The notes under the pieces are model-generated. The model saw nothing but the letters and a program-made list of their open reading frames with translations, did no database searches and was not told the DNA's origin. A stretch of DNA of 64,000 nt, from the NCBI GenBank assembly GCA_902712845.1, contig LR743504.1, forward strand, positions 1,958,001 to 2,022,000. The letters are read 5' to 3'. The stretch is from Methylobacterium bullatum. Lineage in GTDB: Bacteria > Pseudomonadota > Alphaproteobacteria > Rhizobiales > Beijerinckiaceae. Both the position numbers and the translations under genes were made by a program. This document shows, piece by piece, positions 31,248 through 39,838 of this stretch (positions are counted from its first letter, which is position 1; each line of letters starts with the position of its first letter).

Positions 31248-32564
31248 ATGCTCAGGCCGGGCGCGTATCCTCGGGCGGGTTGGACGGGCGGAATGGCGGC
31301 AGGCGGGAGATGGAGCGCGAGTCGGGCGGGCGTCGATATGGCGTCGGCTGCTCCGCGCCGTGTCTCGTCGGGCCCGCTCCACACCCTCGGCTATGCGCTG
31401 TTGGCGCTGGTCATCTTCTTCACGTGCTTCACCTTCATGAAGCCGTCGCCCTATGATTTTCTGGCATTGCCGACGATCGCGTTGTGGTTCCTGCTGGGGA
31501 TCAGGCTCTACCGCTCGACGATCCTCATCGTCGCACTTCTGCTGATCTATCTGTCGGCCATCGTCATCGCGCTGATCCCCTATCTCGACGAGGCCAATTC
31601 GGTCGAGTGGACCTATCAGGCCATCTATCTCGGGTTGACCGGCATTTTCTTCGTGATGTTCTTCTCGGACGAGACCTCCGACAGGGTCGGTTTCGTCCTC
31701 AAGGCCTACCTCGCCGGAGCCCTCTTCGCCGCGATCTGCGGCATCTTCAGTTATTTCGACGTGCTCGGCGAAGATGTGCTGTTCAAGATGGACGGACGCG
31801 CCTCGGGCGTGTTCCAGGACCCCAATCTGCTCGGATCCTTCCTGATCCTGTCGGTGCTGTATCTCATCCGCAGGATGCTGGTGGGGGAGACGCGGCGGAA
31901 CTTCCTGTCCGCGACGGCACTGCTCGTCCTGCTGGCCTGCGTCTTTCTGTCGTTCTCGCGCGGATCCTGGGGGGCGTGCCTCCTCGGCATCTGCCTGACG
32001 ATCGGCTTGACATGGGCAACCTCCCCGTCACGGTCCATTCGGCGGCGCATCGCCCGGCTGTCGGCCCTGACCGTCCTCGTCGGCGCGCTCCTGATCGGCG
32101 GCCTCCTGTCGATGGAGGGTGTCTCCGAGCGGTTCACCGATCGGGCGCAGGTCACGAAGGATTACGACGAGGGCGAGACCGGACGGTTCGGCAACCAGCG
32201 TCGCGGCATCCCGATGCTCATCGATCGCCCCCTCGGTTTCGGGCCTCTGAGGTGGCGCGTGGTCTTCGATCTGGAGCCGCACAATTCCTATATCGGCGGG
32301 TTCGCGAACGGGGGATGGCTCGGAGGTTTCGCGTTCGTCTCCATAGTCCTGACATCGGTCTTCGTCGGGTTTCGCCTATGCCTCAAACCGTCGCCCTATC
32401 AGGGGCTCGCCCAGATTGTGTTTCCGGCCCTCCTGATGTTCTTCCTCCAAGCATTTCAGATCGATATCGAGAAGTGGCGTCATGTCTATATGATGCTCGG
32501 GATGCTATGGGGGCTCGAAGCCGCGCGTGTTCGCTGGTTGTCTCAGCAGCGATCGACCACCTGA
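31248..32564 (+). CDS. O-antigen ligase/polymerase-like membrane protein
   Basis: Protein of 438 residues from ATG 31248 (GGGGAG about 7 bases upstream), with about ten to twelve hydrophobic segments after a basic N-terminus of about 45 residues. The family signature is the central SFSRGSWGACLLG segment and the large periplasmic loop between late helices, ending in LEPHNSYIGGFANGG, the PHN...x-a-x-x-G pattern of O-antigen ligase (Wzy/WaaL, PF04932) proteins. It probably polymerises or ligates an undecaprenyl-linked polysaccharide. No glycosyltransferase genes surround it, so its substrate is unknown. It occupies the place where ftsW would normally lie, but FtsW motifs are not seen. Confidence 0.8.
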   Translation: MLRPGAYPRAGWTGGMAAGGRWSASRAGVDMASAAPRRVSSGPLHTLGYALLALVIFFTCFTFMKPSPYDFLALPTIALWFLLGIRLYRSTILIVALLLIYLSAIVIALIPYLDEANSVEWTYQAIYLGLTGIFFVMFFSDETSDRVGFVLKAYLAGALFAAICGIFSYFDVLGEDVLFKMDGRASGVFQDPNLLGSFLILSVLYLIRRMLVGETRRNFLSATALLVLLACVFLSFSRGSWGACLLGICLTIGLTWATSPSRSIRRRIARLSALTVLVGALLIGGLLSMEGVSERFTDRAQVTKDYDEGETGRFGNQRRGIPMLIDRPLGFGPLRWRVVFDLEPHNSYIGGFANGGWLGGFAFVSIVLTSVFVGFRLCLKPSPYQGLAQIVFPALLMFFLQAFQIDIEKWRHVYMMLGMLWGLEAARVRWLSQQRSTT

Positions 32565-32747
32565 CGTCACGCATTGGGTCTATCGCCGTGGCAGCGAAGT
32601 CTCGCCGGCGGAGGAATGATGCTGTGCGCCGTCGAGAATGAGGCGGCCGAGGGCAAAATTCTCATGCGAGACATAGAACGTTATCCTTGCGACCCGCACA
32701 TGTGATGCTCCGCAAGGCTGCCACCGCAGCTCAACGAGGCCCGATCC

Positions 32748-35700
32748 TTGATCACGCCGTCTCATGAAGCCGAGCGCGTCGCCGCGCTTCACGGCCTGGG
32801 TATCCTCGATACGCCCCCCGAAGAGCATTTCGAGGCCGTGTCGCGCACGGCCAAACGCCTCTTCGGGGTCGAGAAGGCCTATCTGGCCCTCATCGATTCG
32901 GACCGGCAGTGGATCAAGTCGGACTGTGATCTCGCCGGCAAGGAGATGCCGCGCCTCGAATCGTTCTGCCATCACACCATCGCCGGTGGCGACATGCTCG
33001 TGGTGCCGGATGCGCGCCTCGATCCGCGCTTCGCCGGGAACCCCCTGGTGACCGGCCCCGATCCCATCGTCTTCTACGCCGGCGTACCCCTGTGCCTCGA
33101 ATCGGGTTTCCGCGTCGGCTCGTTCTGTCTCATGCACAGCACGCCGCGCCCGTTCAGTGCGGAGGATGAAGCGGCTCTGCGCGACCTCGCGGCCACCGTC
33201 ACCGCCCATCTGCGCCTCGCGGACGCCCATGTGAGGCTGGTCCGGGAGGCCGAGGACCGCGCGGCCCATCAGGCGACGATCGCCGACCAGCAGCAGGAGT
33301 TGCAGCAGCGCCAAGACGCGCTCTCCAGCGCGCATCACCTGCTCGCCATGGCGGAGGAGGTCGCCGGGATCGGCCATTGGCGCGTTCGTCTCGCCGATGG
33401 CCAGACCTTCTGGTCCACCGGCATCTACGTGATTGCCGGGCTCGATCCCGCGACCTCCGCGCCGACATTCGACGGGGCCATCGATCTGCATCATCCCGAC
33501 GACCGGGAGCTGGTTCGGTCCAGCATCTCCGATGCGCTGGAGCGGAAGGGCGCTTTCGCCTTCGAGGCGAGGATGGTTCGTCCGACGGGGGAAATCCGGA
33601 CGATGGTGGTTCGCGGCATCTGCGAACGCGATGTGACGGGTCTGGCCGTGGGTCTGGTCGGCACCGCCATCGACGTGACGGACGCCCGCAATTCCGACGC
33701 CGCCCTGCGGGAGCGGACGAGCCAGTTCCGCCGTCTCGTGGATGCGGTCAGCGATTGCGCCTTCGTCACCCTCGACCGGACCGGGCATGTCGCCAACTGG
33801 AACAGCGGGGCCGAGCGGATCACCGGCTATTCCGCGAAGGATGCCATCGGTCGCCACGTCTCGCGCTTCTATACGACAGAGGGGCTCGAAGCCGGGGCGC
33901 CGCGCATCGCGCTCGCCACGGCCGCCTATGAGGGGCGGCTCAAGTTCGAGTGCTGGCGGGTTCGCCGGGACGGCTCGCAATTCTTCGCCAGCGTCGCCAT
34001 CGATGCCATCCGCGACGACGAGGGGGCCGTGGTCGGCTATGCCGAGATCACCCGCGACATCACCGAGCGCCGCGCGGCGGAGCTCGAGCTCCAGCGCAGC
34101 GAGGATCGCTACCGCACCCTCGCGGAGGCGCTGCCTGCGCTGATCTGGACGACCCGGCCGCCGGACGGGACGGCGACCTACGTGAATCGCGCCTTCACCG
34201 ATTTCTACGGCGATATCGGTCCCGAGCGGAGCGAGCGCACGGCGCGCAACCATCCCGACGATGCCGAACGCATGGAGGTCGCCTGGCGCAACGCCCATGC
34301 GTGGGGGCGGACCTTCACGGTGGAGGGACGCCTGCGCCGCCATGATGGCGTCTACCGCTGGCACAAGATCGTGATGATCCCGATCCCGACCCATGACGAC
34401 CGGGCGCCCGATGCCGCCGAATGGCTCGGCACCGCCCTCGACATCGACGACATCATCACCGCACGCCAGCGGTTGGAGGAGACCACCGACCTGCTGCGCA
34501 TCGCCCAGGAAGCGGCCGATGCGGGCACCTGGTATCTCGACCTCTGGACGGATACCATCACCCTCAGCCCGAAAGCCGTCGGTCTGTTCGGCCTCCCCGG
34601 CGAGGGCGCTCGGGCCATGCCCGTCAAGGACTGGATCCCGCTGGTCCATCCCGATGACAGGCAGGCGGTCCGAGAGGAGGCGGCCCGCGCGATCCGAAAC
34701 CGGACCAACTACGTCGTCGAGTACCGCATTGTCGTGGACGCGGAGGAGCGCTGGATCTCGACCTGCGGTCGCGTGCTCTACGACGCGGCCGGCGCGCCTT
34801 ATCGGATGGTCGGCCTGCATTTCGACATCACCGAGCGCAAGACGGTGTGGGCGGCGCTACAGGCGGCGACGGCCACGGCCGAGCGGGCCAGCGCTGCGAA
34901 GAGTGAATTCCTCGCCGCCATGAGCCACGAGATCCGGACACCGCTCAACAGCATCCTCGGCTATGCCGACCTCCTGCTGGAGGAGACGAGCCGGACGCCG
35001 GACGACAGGCACCGTCTCGAATTGGTCCGTGGGGCGGGCGCCGCGCTCCTCACCATCGTCAACGACGTTCTCGACTTCTCGAAGATCGAGGCCGGGCAGT
35101 TCACCCTGGAACTGCTGCCGTTCCCCCTGCGTGACCTCATCGAGAACACGGTGGAGATCGTGCGCGGCAGCGCGCTCAAGAGCCCCGTGACCATCCTCTC
35201 GCATCTCGACCCCGCTCTGCCGTCCTGGGCAACGGGGGATGCGAACCGGCTCCGGCAGGTCCTGCTCAATCTCCTTAACAACGCGGTGAAGTTCACCCCC
35301 GCCGGTTCCGTCACCCTCAATGTGAGCCAATGCGGCGAGGAGGCGGGCGCCCCCGTCCTGCGCTTCGAGGTGGTGGATACCGGGATCGGCATCTCGGAGG
35401 AGGAGCAGATCCACCTGTTCCAGCGCTTCAGTCAGGTCGATTCCTCCATCAGCCGTCGCTTCGGCGGCACCGGACTCGGCCTCGCCATCTGCCGCCGCCT
35501 CGTCTCGATGATGGATGGGGAGATCGGGGTCACGAGCCGTCCCGGCGAAGGATCGACCTTCTGGTTCACCCTCGCCCTGCCGCGCGCGGATGCGGCGAGC
35601 GGCCCCGCAGAGGCCGGTGCGGAGAGAGTGGTGGCGAGGGAGGCCATGGTGCCGAGGCCGGTGCGGATCCTCGTCGCCGAGGACGTGCCGGTGAACCAGA

Positions 35701-36407
35701 CGCTGGCTCGGGCGGTCCTCGAACTCGCCGGCCACAGTGTCGACGTGGTGGGCAACGGTGAAGAGGCGGTGGCCGCAATCCGTGCCAATGCCGGCGGACC
35801 GCTCGCTTTCGACCTCGTCCTTATGGACGTCCAGATGCCCGGCATGGACGGGCTCGCCGCCACGCGCCTGATCCGTGCCCTGCCTGCACCCGCCTGCGTG
35901 GTGCCGATCATCGCCATGACCGCTAACGTCCTCCCCGAGAAGATCGCTTCGCTGACGGCCGCCGGCATGGACGACCATGTCGGCAAGCCGTTCAAGCGCG
36001 ATGCGCTCTACGCGGCCATCGCCCGTTGGAGCGGCCCCGTGGCTACCGGCGACGCGCCGGCCTCACCGACCATTCTCGACCGCGAGGTCTACGAGTCGCT
36101 GAGGGACATGGTGGGGCCGGAGCGGGCGACGGTCCTGCTGTCGATGCTCGCCGACGAACTCATCGACCGGTTCGGGGCGTCGCCGGAGGCCGTGGATCTG
36201 TCGGGCATGGAGCCGGCGGATCTGGCCTACGACGCGCACGTCATGGTGTCGGCGGCCGGTCTGCTCGGCTTCGTCGGCCTGTCGGATCTCTGCCGCGAGA
36301 TCGAAACCGCATGCCGCAATGGTGACGACCTCGCGCCGCTGGTCCAGCGCCTCGTCGTCGTCCGGGACGGGACCCTCGGAACGATCAGGATGCTGCAAGC
36401 CGCCTGA
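32748..36407 (+). CDS. GAF/multi-PAS hybrid histidine kinase with receiver and Hpt domains
   Basis: Cytoplasmic protein of 1219 residues, TTG start with ACGAGG upstream. Order: GAF (about 20-160); a short coiled coil (about 165-205); four PAS/PAC modules (about 205-705, each ending in a D-x-T-E/D-A-R or ITERR-type motif); HisKA with His727 (AAMSHEIRTPLNSILGYADLL); HATPase (NNAVKFTPAG, DTGIGIS, GTGLGLAIC); receiver with Asp1027 (LVLMDVQMPGMDG); and a C-terminal Hpt-like domain. In the Hpt the phospho-acceptor His1164 is kept (DAHVMVSAAGLLGF), but the usual Lys-Gly after it is replaced. There are no membrane segments. It is a complete phosphorelay that needs a separate output regulator, which is not encoded nearby. 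Confidence 0.9.
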   Translation: MITPSHEAERVAALHGLGILDTPPEEHFEAVSRTAKRLFGVEKAYLALIDSDRQWIKSDCDLAGKEMPRLESFCHHTIAGGDMLVVPDARLDPRFAGNPLVTGPDPIVFYAGVPLCLESGFRVGSFCLMHSTPRPFSAEDEAALRDLAATVTAHLRLADAHVRLVREAEDRAAHQATIADQQQELQQRQDALSSAHHLLAMAEEVAGIGHWRVRLADGQTFWSTGIYVIAGLDPATSAPTFDGAIDLHHPDDRELVRSSISDALERKGAFAFEARMVRPTGEIRTMVVRGICERDVTGLAVGLVGTAIDVTDARNSDAALRERTSQFRRLVDAVSDCAFVTLDRTGHVANWNSGAERITGYSAKDAIGRHVSRFYTTEGLEAGAPRIALATAAYEGRLKFECWRVRRDGSQFFASVAIDAIRDDEGAVVGYAEITRDITERRAAELELQRSEDRYRTLAEALPALIWTTRPPDGTATYVNRAFTDFYGDIGPERSERTARNHPDDAERMEVAWRNAHAWGRTFTVEGRLRRHDGVYRWHKIVMIPIPTHDDRAPDAAEWLGTALDIDDIITARQRLEETTDLLRIAQEAADAGTWYLDLWTDTITLSPKAVGLFGLPGEGARAMPVKDWIPLVHPDDRQAVREEAARAIRNRTNYVVEYRIVVDAEERWISTCGRVLYDAAGAPYRMVGLHFDITERKTVWAALQAATATAERASAAKSEFLAAMSHEIRTPLNSILGYADLLLEETSRTPDDRHRLELVRGAGAALLTIVNDVLDFSKIEAGQFTLELLPFPLRDLIENTVEIVRGSALKSPVTILSHLDPALPSWATGDANRLRQVLLNLLNNAVKFTPAGSVTLNVSQCGEEAGAPVLRFEVVDTGIGISEEEQIHLFQRFSQVDSSISRRFGGTGLGLAICRRLVSMMDGEIGVTSRPGEGSTFWFTLALPRADAASGPAEAGAERVVAREAMVPRPVRILVAEDVPVNQTLARAVLELAGHSVDVVGNGEEAVAAIRANAGGPLAFDLVLMDVQMPGMDGLAATRLIRALPAPACVVPIIAMTANVLPEKIASLTAAGMDDHVGKPFKRDALYAAIARWSGPVATGDAPASPTILDREVYESLRDMVGPERATVLLSMLADELIDRFGASPEAVDLSGMEPADLAYDAHVMVSAAGLLGFVGLSDLCREIETACRNGDDLAPLVQRLVVVRDGTLGTIRMLQAA

Positions 36408-36424
36408 CCGTTCGGCAAGAGCCC

Positions 36425-36467
36425 ATACCGGGTCTTCCTGACCCCATAGGTCGGGGAGGTTCGGTAT
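36425..36467. terminator. Hairpin between convergent genes
   Basis: Outer arms ATACCG and CGGTAT enclose a second stem (CTTCCTGACC with GGTCGGGGAG, allowing G-U pairs). It sits between the hybrid kinase stop and the stop of the convergent small gene. No long T-run, so it may be a Rho-assisted or bidirectional structure. Confidence 0.4.
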
Positions 36468-36790
36468 CACTCCGCCTCGGGCGTCGGCTCGTCTTCCGGT
36501 TCCGGCTCTGCCGTCCAGCCCGTGGCGAAGGCGGCGAGCTGCATCGCGTCCTTGAAGGCCATCACAGAAACGCTGCGCTCGGCGGGCATCCCGCCCGGAT
36601 AGGGCGCGACCAGCACGGTCTCCTGGGACAGCCGCGCGCCGGGTGTCTTCTCGGCGATCCAGGCCTCCGCCTCGGCGCAAAGACGGGCCGGGTCGGAGGG
36701 ATCCCTTGCGCGGGAATCCGAGCGCAGCACGAGGACGTAGGGGCCGAGCGTCGGATTGCGCTGCTGCAGGCCCTGAATGATGTCGATCAT
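36467..36790 (-). CDS. Small acidic hypothetical protein
   Basis: Protein of 107 residues (MIDIIQGLQQRNPTLGPYVLVL...). It shows a short N-terminal helix, a beta strand, a helical stretch RLCAEAEAWIAEKTP, and an acidic low-complexity tail (EPEPEDEPTPEAE). No signal peptide, membrane segment or metal motif. It starts 60 bases after the ndh stop on the same strand and may be co-transcribed. Function unknown. Confidence 0.6.
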   Translation of the reverse strand: MIDIIQGLQQRNPTLGPYVLVLRSDSRARDPSDPARLCAEAEAWIAEKTPGARLSQETVLVAPYPGGMPAERSVSVMAFKDAMQLAAFATGWTAEPEPEDEPTPEAE

Positions 36791-36850
36791 GATGGTGTCT
36801 CGTCATGGTCCTGCCGGGGGCTCGGCACGGCCCCCGGCCAATCCGGTCGT

Positions 36851-38182
36851 TCAATGGAGCTTGACGCGCGGCTCCGTGCGCCGCGTCAGGGCGCGGGCCG
36901 TGGCATCGAGGGCGGTCTTGATCGTACCGTGCAGCGCCCGCTCGTGCATCTTGTAGAGCGACCAGTACATCATCCGCGCGAACAGCCCGGCGATGAACAT
37001 GTTCTTCCCCTGGATGAAACCCATCAGGTTGCCCACCGTGGAATATTCCCCGAGGGACACCAGCGAGCCGAAATCCCGGTACTTGAACGGCTTCAGGGGC
37101 TCCCCGGCCATCTTGATCGGAATCTGCTTGATGAGATGGGTCGCCTGCTGGTGCGCCGCCTGCGCACGCGGCGGGATCGGAGTGTCCGAGCCCTGCTCCA
37201 CCAGATAGGCGCAGTCGCCCATGGCGAAGATGTCGGGATCGCGCGTGGTCTGGAGCGTGGGCGTGACCACGAGCTGATTGTTGCGCGTCGTCTCGAGGCC
37301 GCCGATCTCCTGCAGGAACGGCGGCGCCTTCACGCCGGCCGCCCAGACCACGAGTTCGGAGGGGATGAACCCGCCATCGGCGAGTTGGACGCCGTCGGCG
37401 CGGACTTCCGTCACCCGCGCCTGGGTGCGGACCTCGACGCCGATCTTGTTCAGCAGCGCCATCACCTCCGCCGAGAGACGCTCGGGGACGGCCGGCAGGA
37501 TCCGGCTCGCCGCCTCGACGAGGGTGATCTTCAGGTCCTTGGCGGGATCGATCTTGTCGAGGCCGGTGGAGGCCACGTCGCGGGTCGTGCGATGAAGCTC
37601 CGCCGCGAGTTCGGTGCCGGTGGCGCCGGCACCGATCACCGTCACGTGGAGCTGGCCGGGGCGCACCGGCCCGACCTGGGTGTGCGCGCGCAGCATGCCG
37701 TTGACGAGGCGCTGATGGAACCGCACCGCCTGGTCCGGCGTGTCCAGAGCGATGGCGTTCTCCTTCACCCCCGGCGTGCCGAAATCGTTGGTGGTCGAGC
37801 CCACCGCCAGGACCAGCGTGTCGTAGGGGATCGAGCGGACGGGCGTGACCTCGCGGCCCTCGGCATCGTGGCTCGCGGCGAGCTGGATCGTGCGTGCGGT
37901 CCGGTCGAGCCCCGTCATCGAGCCGATGCGATAGCGGAAATGATGCTGATGCGCGTGGTGGAGATAGTCCACGGCGTGGTGGCCGACATCGAGACTGCCC
38001 GCGGCGACCTCGTGCAGCAGCGGCTTCCAGATATGGGTCCGTGCCCTGTCCACGAGGGTGACGTGCGCCTTGCCCTTCCGGCCCAGCGTGTCGCCGAGCT
38101 TGGTGGCGAGCTGGAGCCCAGCCGCGCCTCCGCCGACGACCACGATGCGGTGCAGGTTGTCCACGGTTTCGCCCGGTACCAT
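36851..38182 (-). CDS. ndh: Type II NADH dehydrogenase (NDH-2)
   Basis: Protein of 443 residues from ATG 38182 (GAGGGAC upstream); the longer upstream reading is arginine-rich and rejected. FAD-binding Rossmann motif VVVGGGAAGLQLATKLG at the N-terminus; NADH motif VTVIGAGATGTELAAELHR; second FAD signature DIFAMGDCAYL; and the NDH-2 region PPRAQAAHQQATHL. The hydrophobic C-terminal part (NMFIAGLFARMMYWSLYKMHERALHG pattern) attaches it to the membrane. It passes electrons from NADH to quinone without proton pumping. Confidence 0.94.
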   Translation of the reverse strand: MVPGETVDNLHRIVVVGGGAAGLQLATKLGDTLGRKGKAHVTLVDRARTHIWKPLLHEVAAGSLDVGHHAVDYLHHAHQHHFRYRIGSMTGLDRTARTIQLAASHDAEGREVTPVRSIPYDTLVLAVGSTTNDFGTPGVKENAIALDTPDQAVRFHQRLVNGMLRAHTQVGPVRPGQLHVTVIGAGATGTELAAELHRTTRDVASTGLDKIDPAKDLKITLVEAASRILPAVPERLSAEVMALLNKIGVEVRTQARVTEVRADGVQLADGGFIPSELVVWAAGVKAPPFLQEIGGLETTRNNQLVVTPTLQTTRDPDIFAMGDCAYLVEQGSDTPIPPRAQAAHQQATHLIKQIPIKMAGEPLKPFKYRDFGSLVSLGEYSTVGNLMGFIQGKNMFIAGLFARMMYWSLYKMHERALHGTIKTALDATARALTRRTEPRVKLH

Positions 38183-38298
38183 GCGTCCCTCGTCCCTTAA
38201 ACTTGAGCGGCAGGCGGCCCGCCTTTTTCTCCGCTCGGGTCTTATAGGCAAAATCTTTTTTGAACGGCAGCCTCAGCTACGCGGCCCGGCCGATATTC

Positions 38299-38943
38299 TC
38301 ACGCGGGCGCGCCGGGCTGGCGCAGGGGATGCGCTCTGGCGAACGCCTCCTGCGACAGGCAATCCTCGGCGATCCGCCTCACGGTGGGATAGGGCGCGGT
38401 CTCGACCCCGAAGATGCCGGTGCCGACCCAGAGGCTCACGAGGCAGAGGTCGGCATGACTGATCGCGTCGCCCTGCGCATAGCGGCCGGTGCCGGGCTCG
38501 TGGGCGAGCCGGGTCTCCAGCGTCTTGAGTCCGGTCTCGAACCAGTGCCGCACGAACCCCATCATGCCGTCCTTCGGGATGTCGTAGGCCGACATCAGGT
38601 AGTTGCGCACCCGTGGGACATAGAGCGGATGGGTGTCGCAGGCGACCACCTGCGCCAGGGAGCGGGCGCGCGCCCGGGCTTTCGGATCGTTCGGCAGCAG
38701 GGCCGGCTCGGGATGGATGTCCTCGAGATAATCGAGGATCGCCAGCGATTGGGTGAGGGGAGCGCCGTCGCCGTCGAAGAAGGCCGGCACGGCGCCCTGC
38801 GGGTTGATGGCGAGATACTCGGGCTTGTGCTGGTCGCCGGCATCGAGGTCGATGAAGGTCTCCTCGCAGGCGAGGCCCTTGAGGTTGAGGGCGATGCGCA
38901 CCCGGAAAGCGGCGGCCGAGCGCCAGTTGCCGTACATCTTCAT
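38299..38943 (-). CDS. Zeta-class glutathione S-transferase (maleylacetoacetate isomerase-like)
   Basis: Protein of 214 residues from ATG 38943 (AAGGGGAGA upstream). N-terminal thioredoxin-like domain (MKMYGNWRSAAAFRVRIALNLKG, then INPQGAVPAF and LTQSLAILDYLED) and C-terminal helical domain. Length and motifs match MaiA, which isomerises maleylacetoacetate in tyrosine breakdown. The zeta catalytic motif is normally Ser-Ser-Cys, but here reads Ser-Ala-Ala, so activity may be altered. No other tyrosine-degradation gene is adjacent; hence no symbol. Confidence 0.82.
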   Translation of the reverse strand: MKMYGNWRSAAAFRVRIALNLKGLACEETFIDLDAGDQHKPEYLAINPQGAVPAFFDGDGAPLTQSLAILDYLEDIHPEPALLPNDPKARARARSLAQVVACDTHPLYVPRVRNYLMSAYDIPKDGMMGFVRHWFETGLKTLETRLAHEPGTGRYAQGDAISHADLCLVSLWVGTGIFGVETAPYPTVRRIAEDCLSQEAFARAHPLRQPGAPA

Positions 38944-39267
38944 GGCCGTCTCCCCTTCAGCCTTCGTTCGCCGGGGACCACACCCGACAACGAAGCCGTT
39001 CGCAAGTGCCGATTCCGTCAGTAATTCACGTGCTCCCACCGACGGATGTCGATCCTGCGTCAGCCAAGACCGGCGGCGACCCTTCGCGTGCACCAAGCCG
39101 AGCCATCCCCTGTCCACAGCCAAGGTTCGGCTTCCGGTCCATCAGCGGCCGATAGATCATCCCACCGGCGGCAAAGAGCGTCTATGGAGACACGGTGCGG
39201 TTGTAGAAACTCTTCATCCCGGTTCCGCGGATGAGCGAGAGCGATCGTGACCGCAGGAGCTAAATGA
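38944..39267. other. Gene-free divergent spacer
   Basis: 324 bases between the divergent glutathione transferase and TonB-like genes. It must hold promoters for both, but I see no clear -35/-10 pair, palindrome, RNA or repeat. A TGTCCACAG stretch at about 39112 is not a full DnaA box. Confidence 0.4.
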
Positions 39268-39672
39268 ATGACGAACCGGTCGATCCATTCCCTCCGCGCA
39301 TCCGTAACGCGAGCCCTTGGCGGTCTCGTCGTTATCTGCGCGTTAAACTCCCAGGCCTTGGGTCAGAATGAGCGGAAATCTTTCGTTTCAATGAGCGAAT
39401 ATAAATCTACTTTGGCGAAGACCTTGGCCTTCCGGTTGAACAATACCGGCTACCGGTACCCGTTCGGGGGAACTGTCCTGCTCGTCTTCGTCGTCAACCG
39501 ATCGGGGGTCGTCGAGAAGGCTGAGATCAAGCAGACATCCGGATCGCGGTATCTCGATACTTTAGCCCTGGATCTGGTGCGCCCGGGAACCAGCTTTCTG
39601 CCATTTCCGGACGGCAGCCCGGTTAAAAATCTAATGGCCACCGCCCCACTTCACTTCCGCCCTCGCCACTGA
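39268..39672 (+). CDS. Secreted TonB C-terminal-domain-like protein
   Basis: Protein of 134 residues, ATG 39268 with AGGAG 8 bases upstream. An N-terminal signal peptide (about 1-33; hydrophobic LGGLVVICALNSQALG) is followed by a small TonB/TolA-C-like fold: YPFGGTVLLVFVVNRSGVVEKAEIKQTSGSRYLDTLAL pattern, ending in FLPFPDGSP. True TonB has a membrane anchor plus a long Pro-rich linker; both are missing, so it is probably a periplasmic TonB-C-domain protein. The codons are richer in A and T than those of its neighbours, suggesting recent acquisition. No receptor or exbBD genes nearby. Confidence 0.75.
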   Translation: MTNRSIHSLRASVTRALGGLVVICALNSQALGQNERKSFVSMSEYKSTLAKTLAFRLNNTGYRYPFGGTVLLVFVVNRSGVVEKAEIKQTSGSRYLDTLALDLVRPGTSFLPFPDGSPVKNLMATAPLHFRPRH

Positions 39673-39838
39673 TGCATGGCGGTCGCGATCGGCGACGGTG
39701 CGTCGGGCAGGGCTTGGCGATGGTTCGCGGCCGCGGGCGCTCCGTCCGTCATCGTACCACCGGCCTCTATCCTGCATTTGGCAGCACCGCCCGCTTCGCG
39801 CATAGACGTCGGGAACGGTTCGGAAGACCGCGATTGCG

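Noticed and set aside
32580..34820. A 746-codon minus-strand frame opposite the hybrid kinase
   Set aside because: Shadow frame with Arg/Gly/Asp bias; the kinase motifs on the plus strand are unambiguous.
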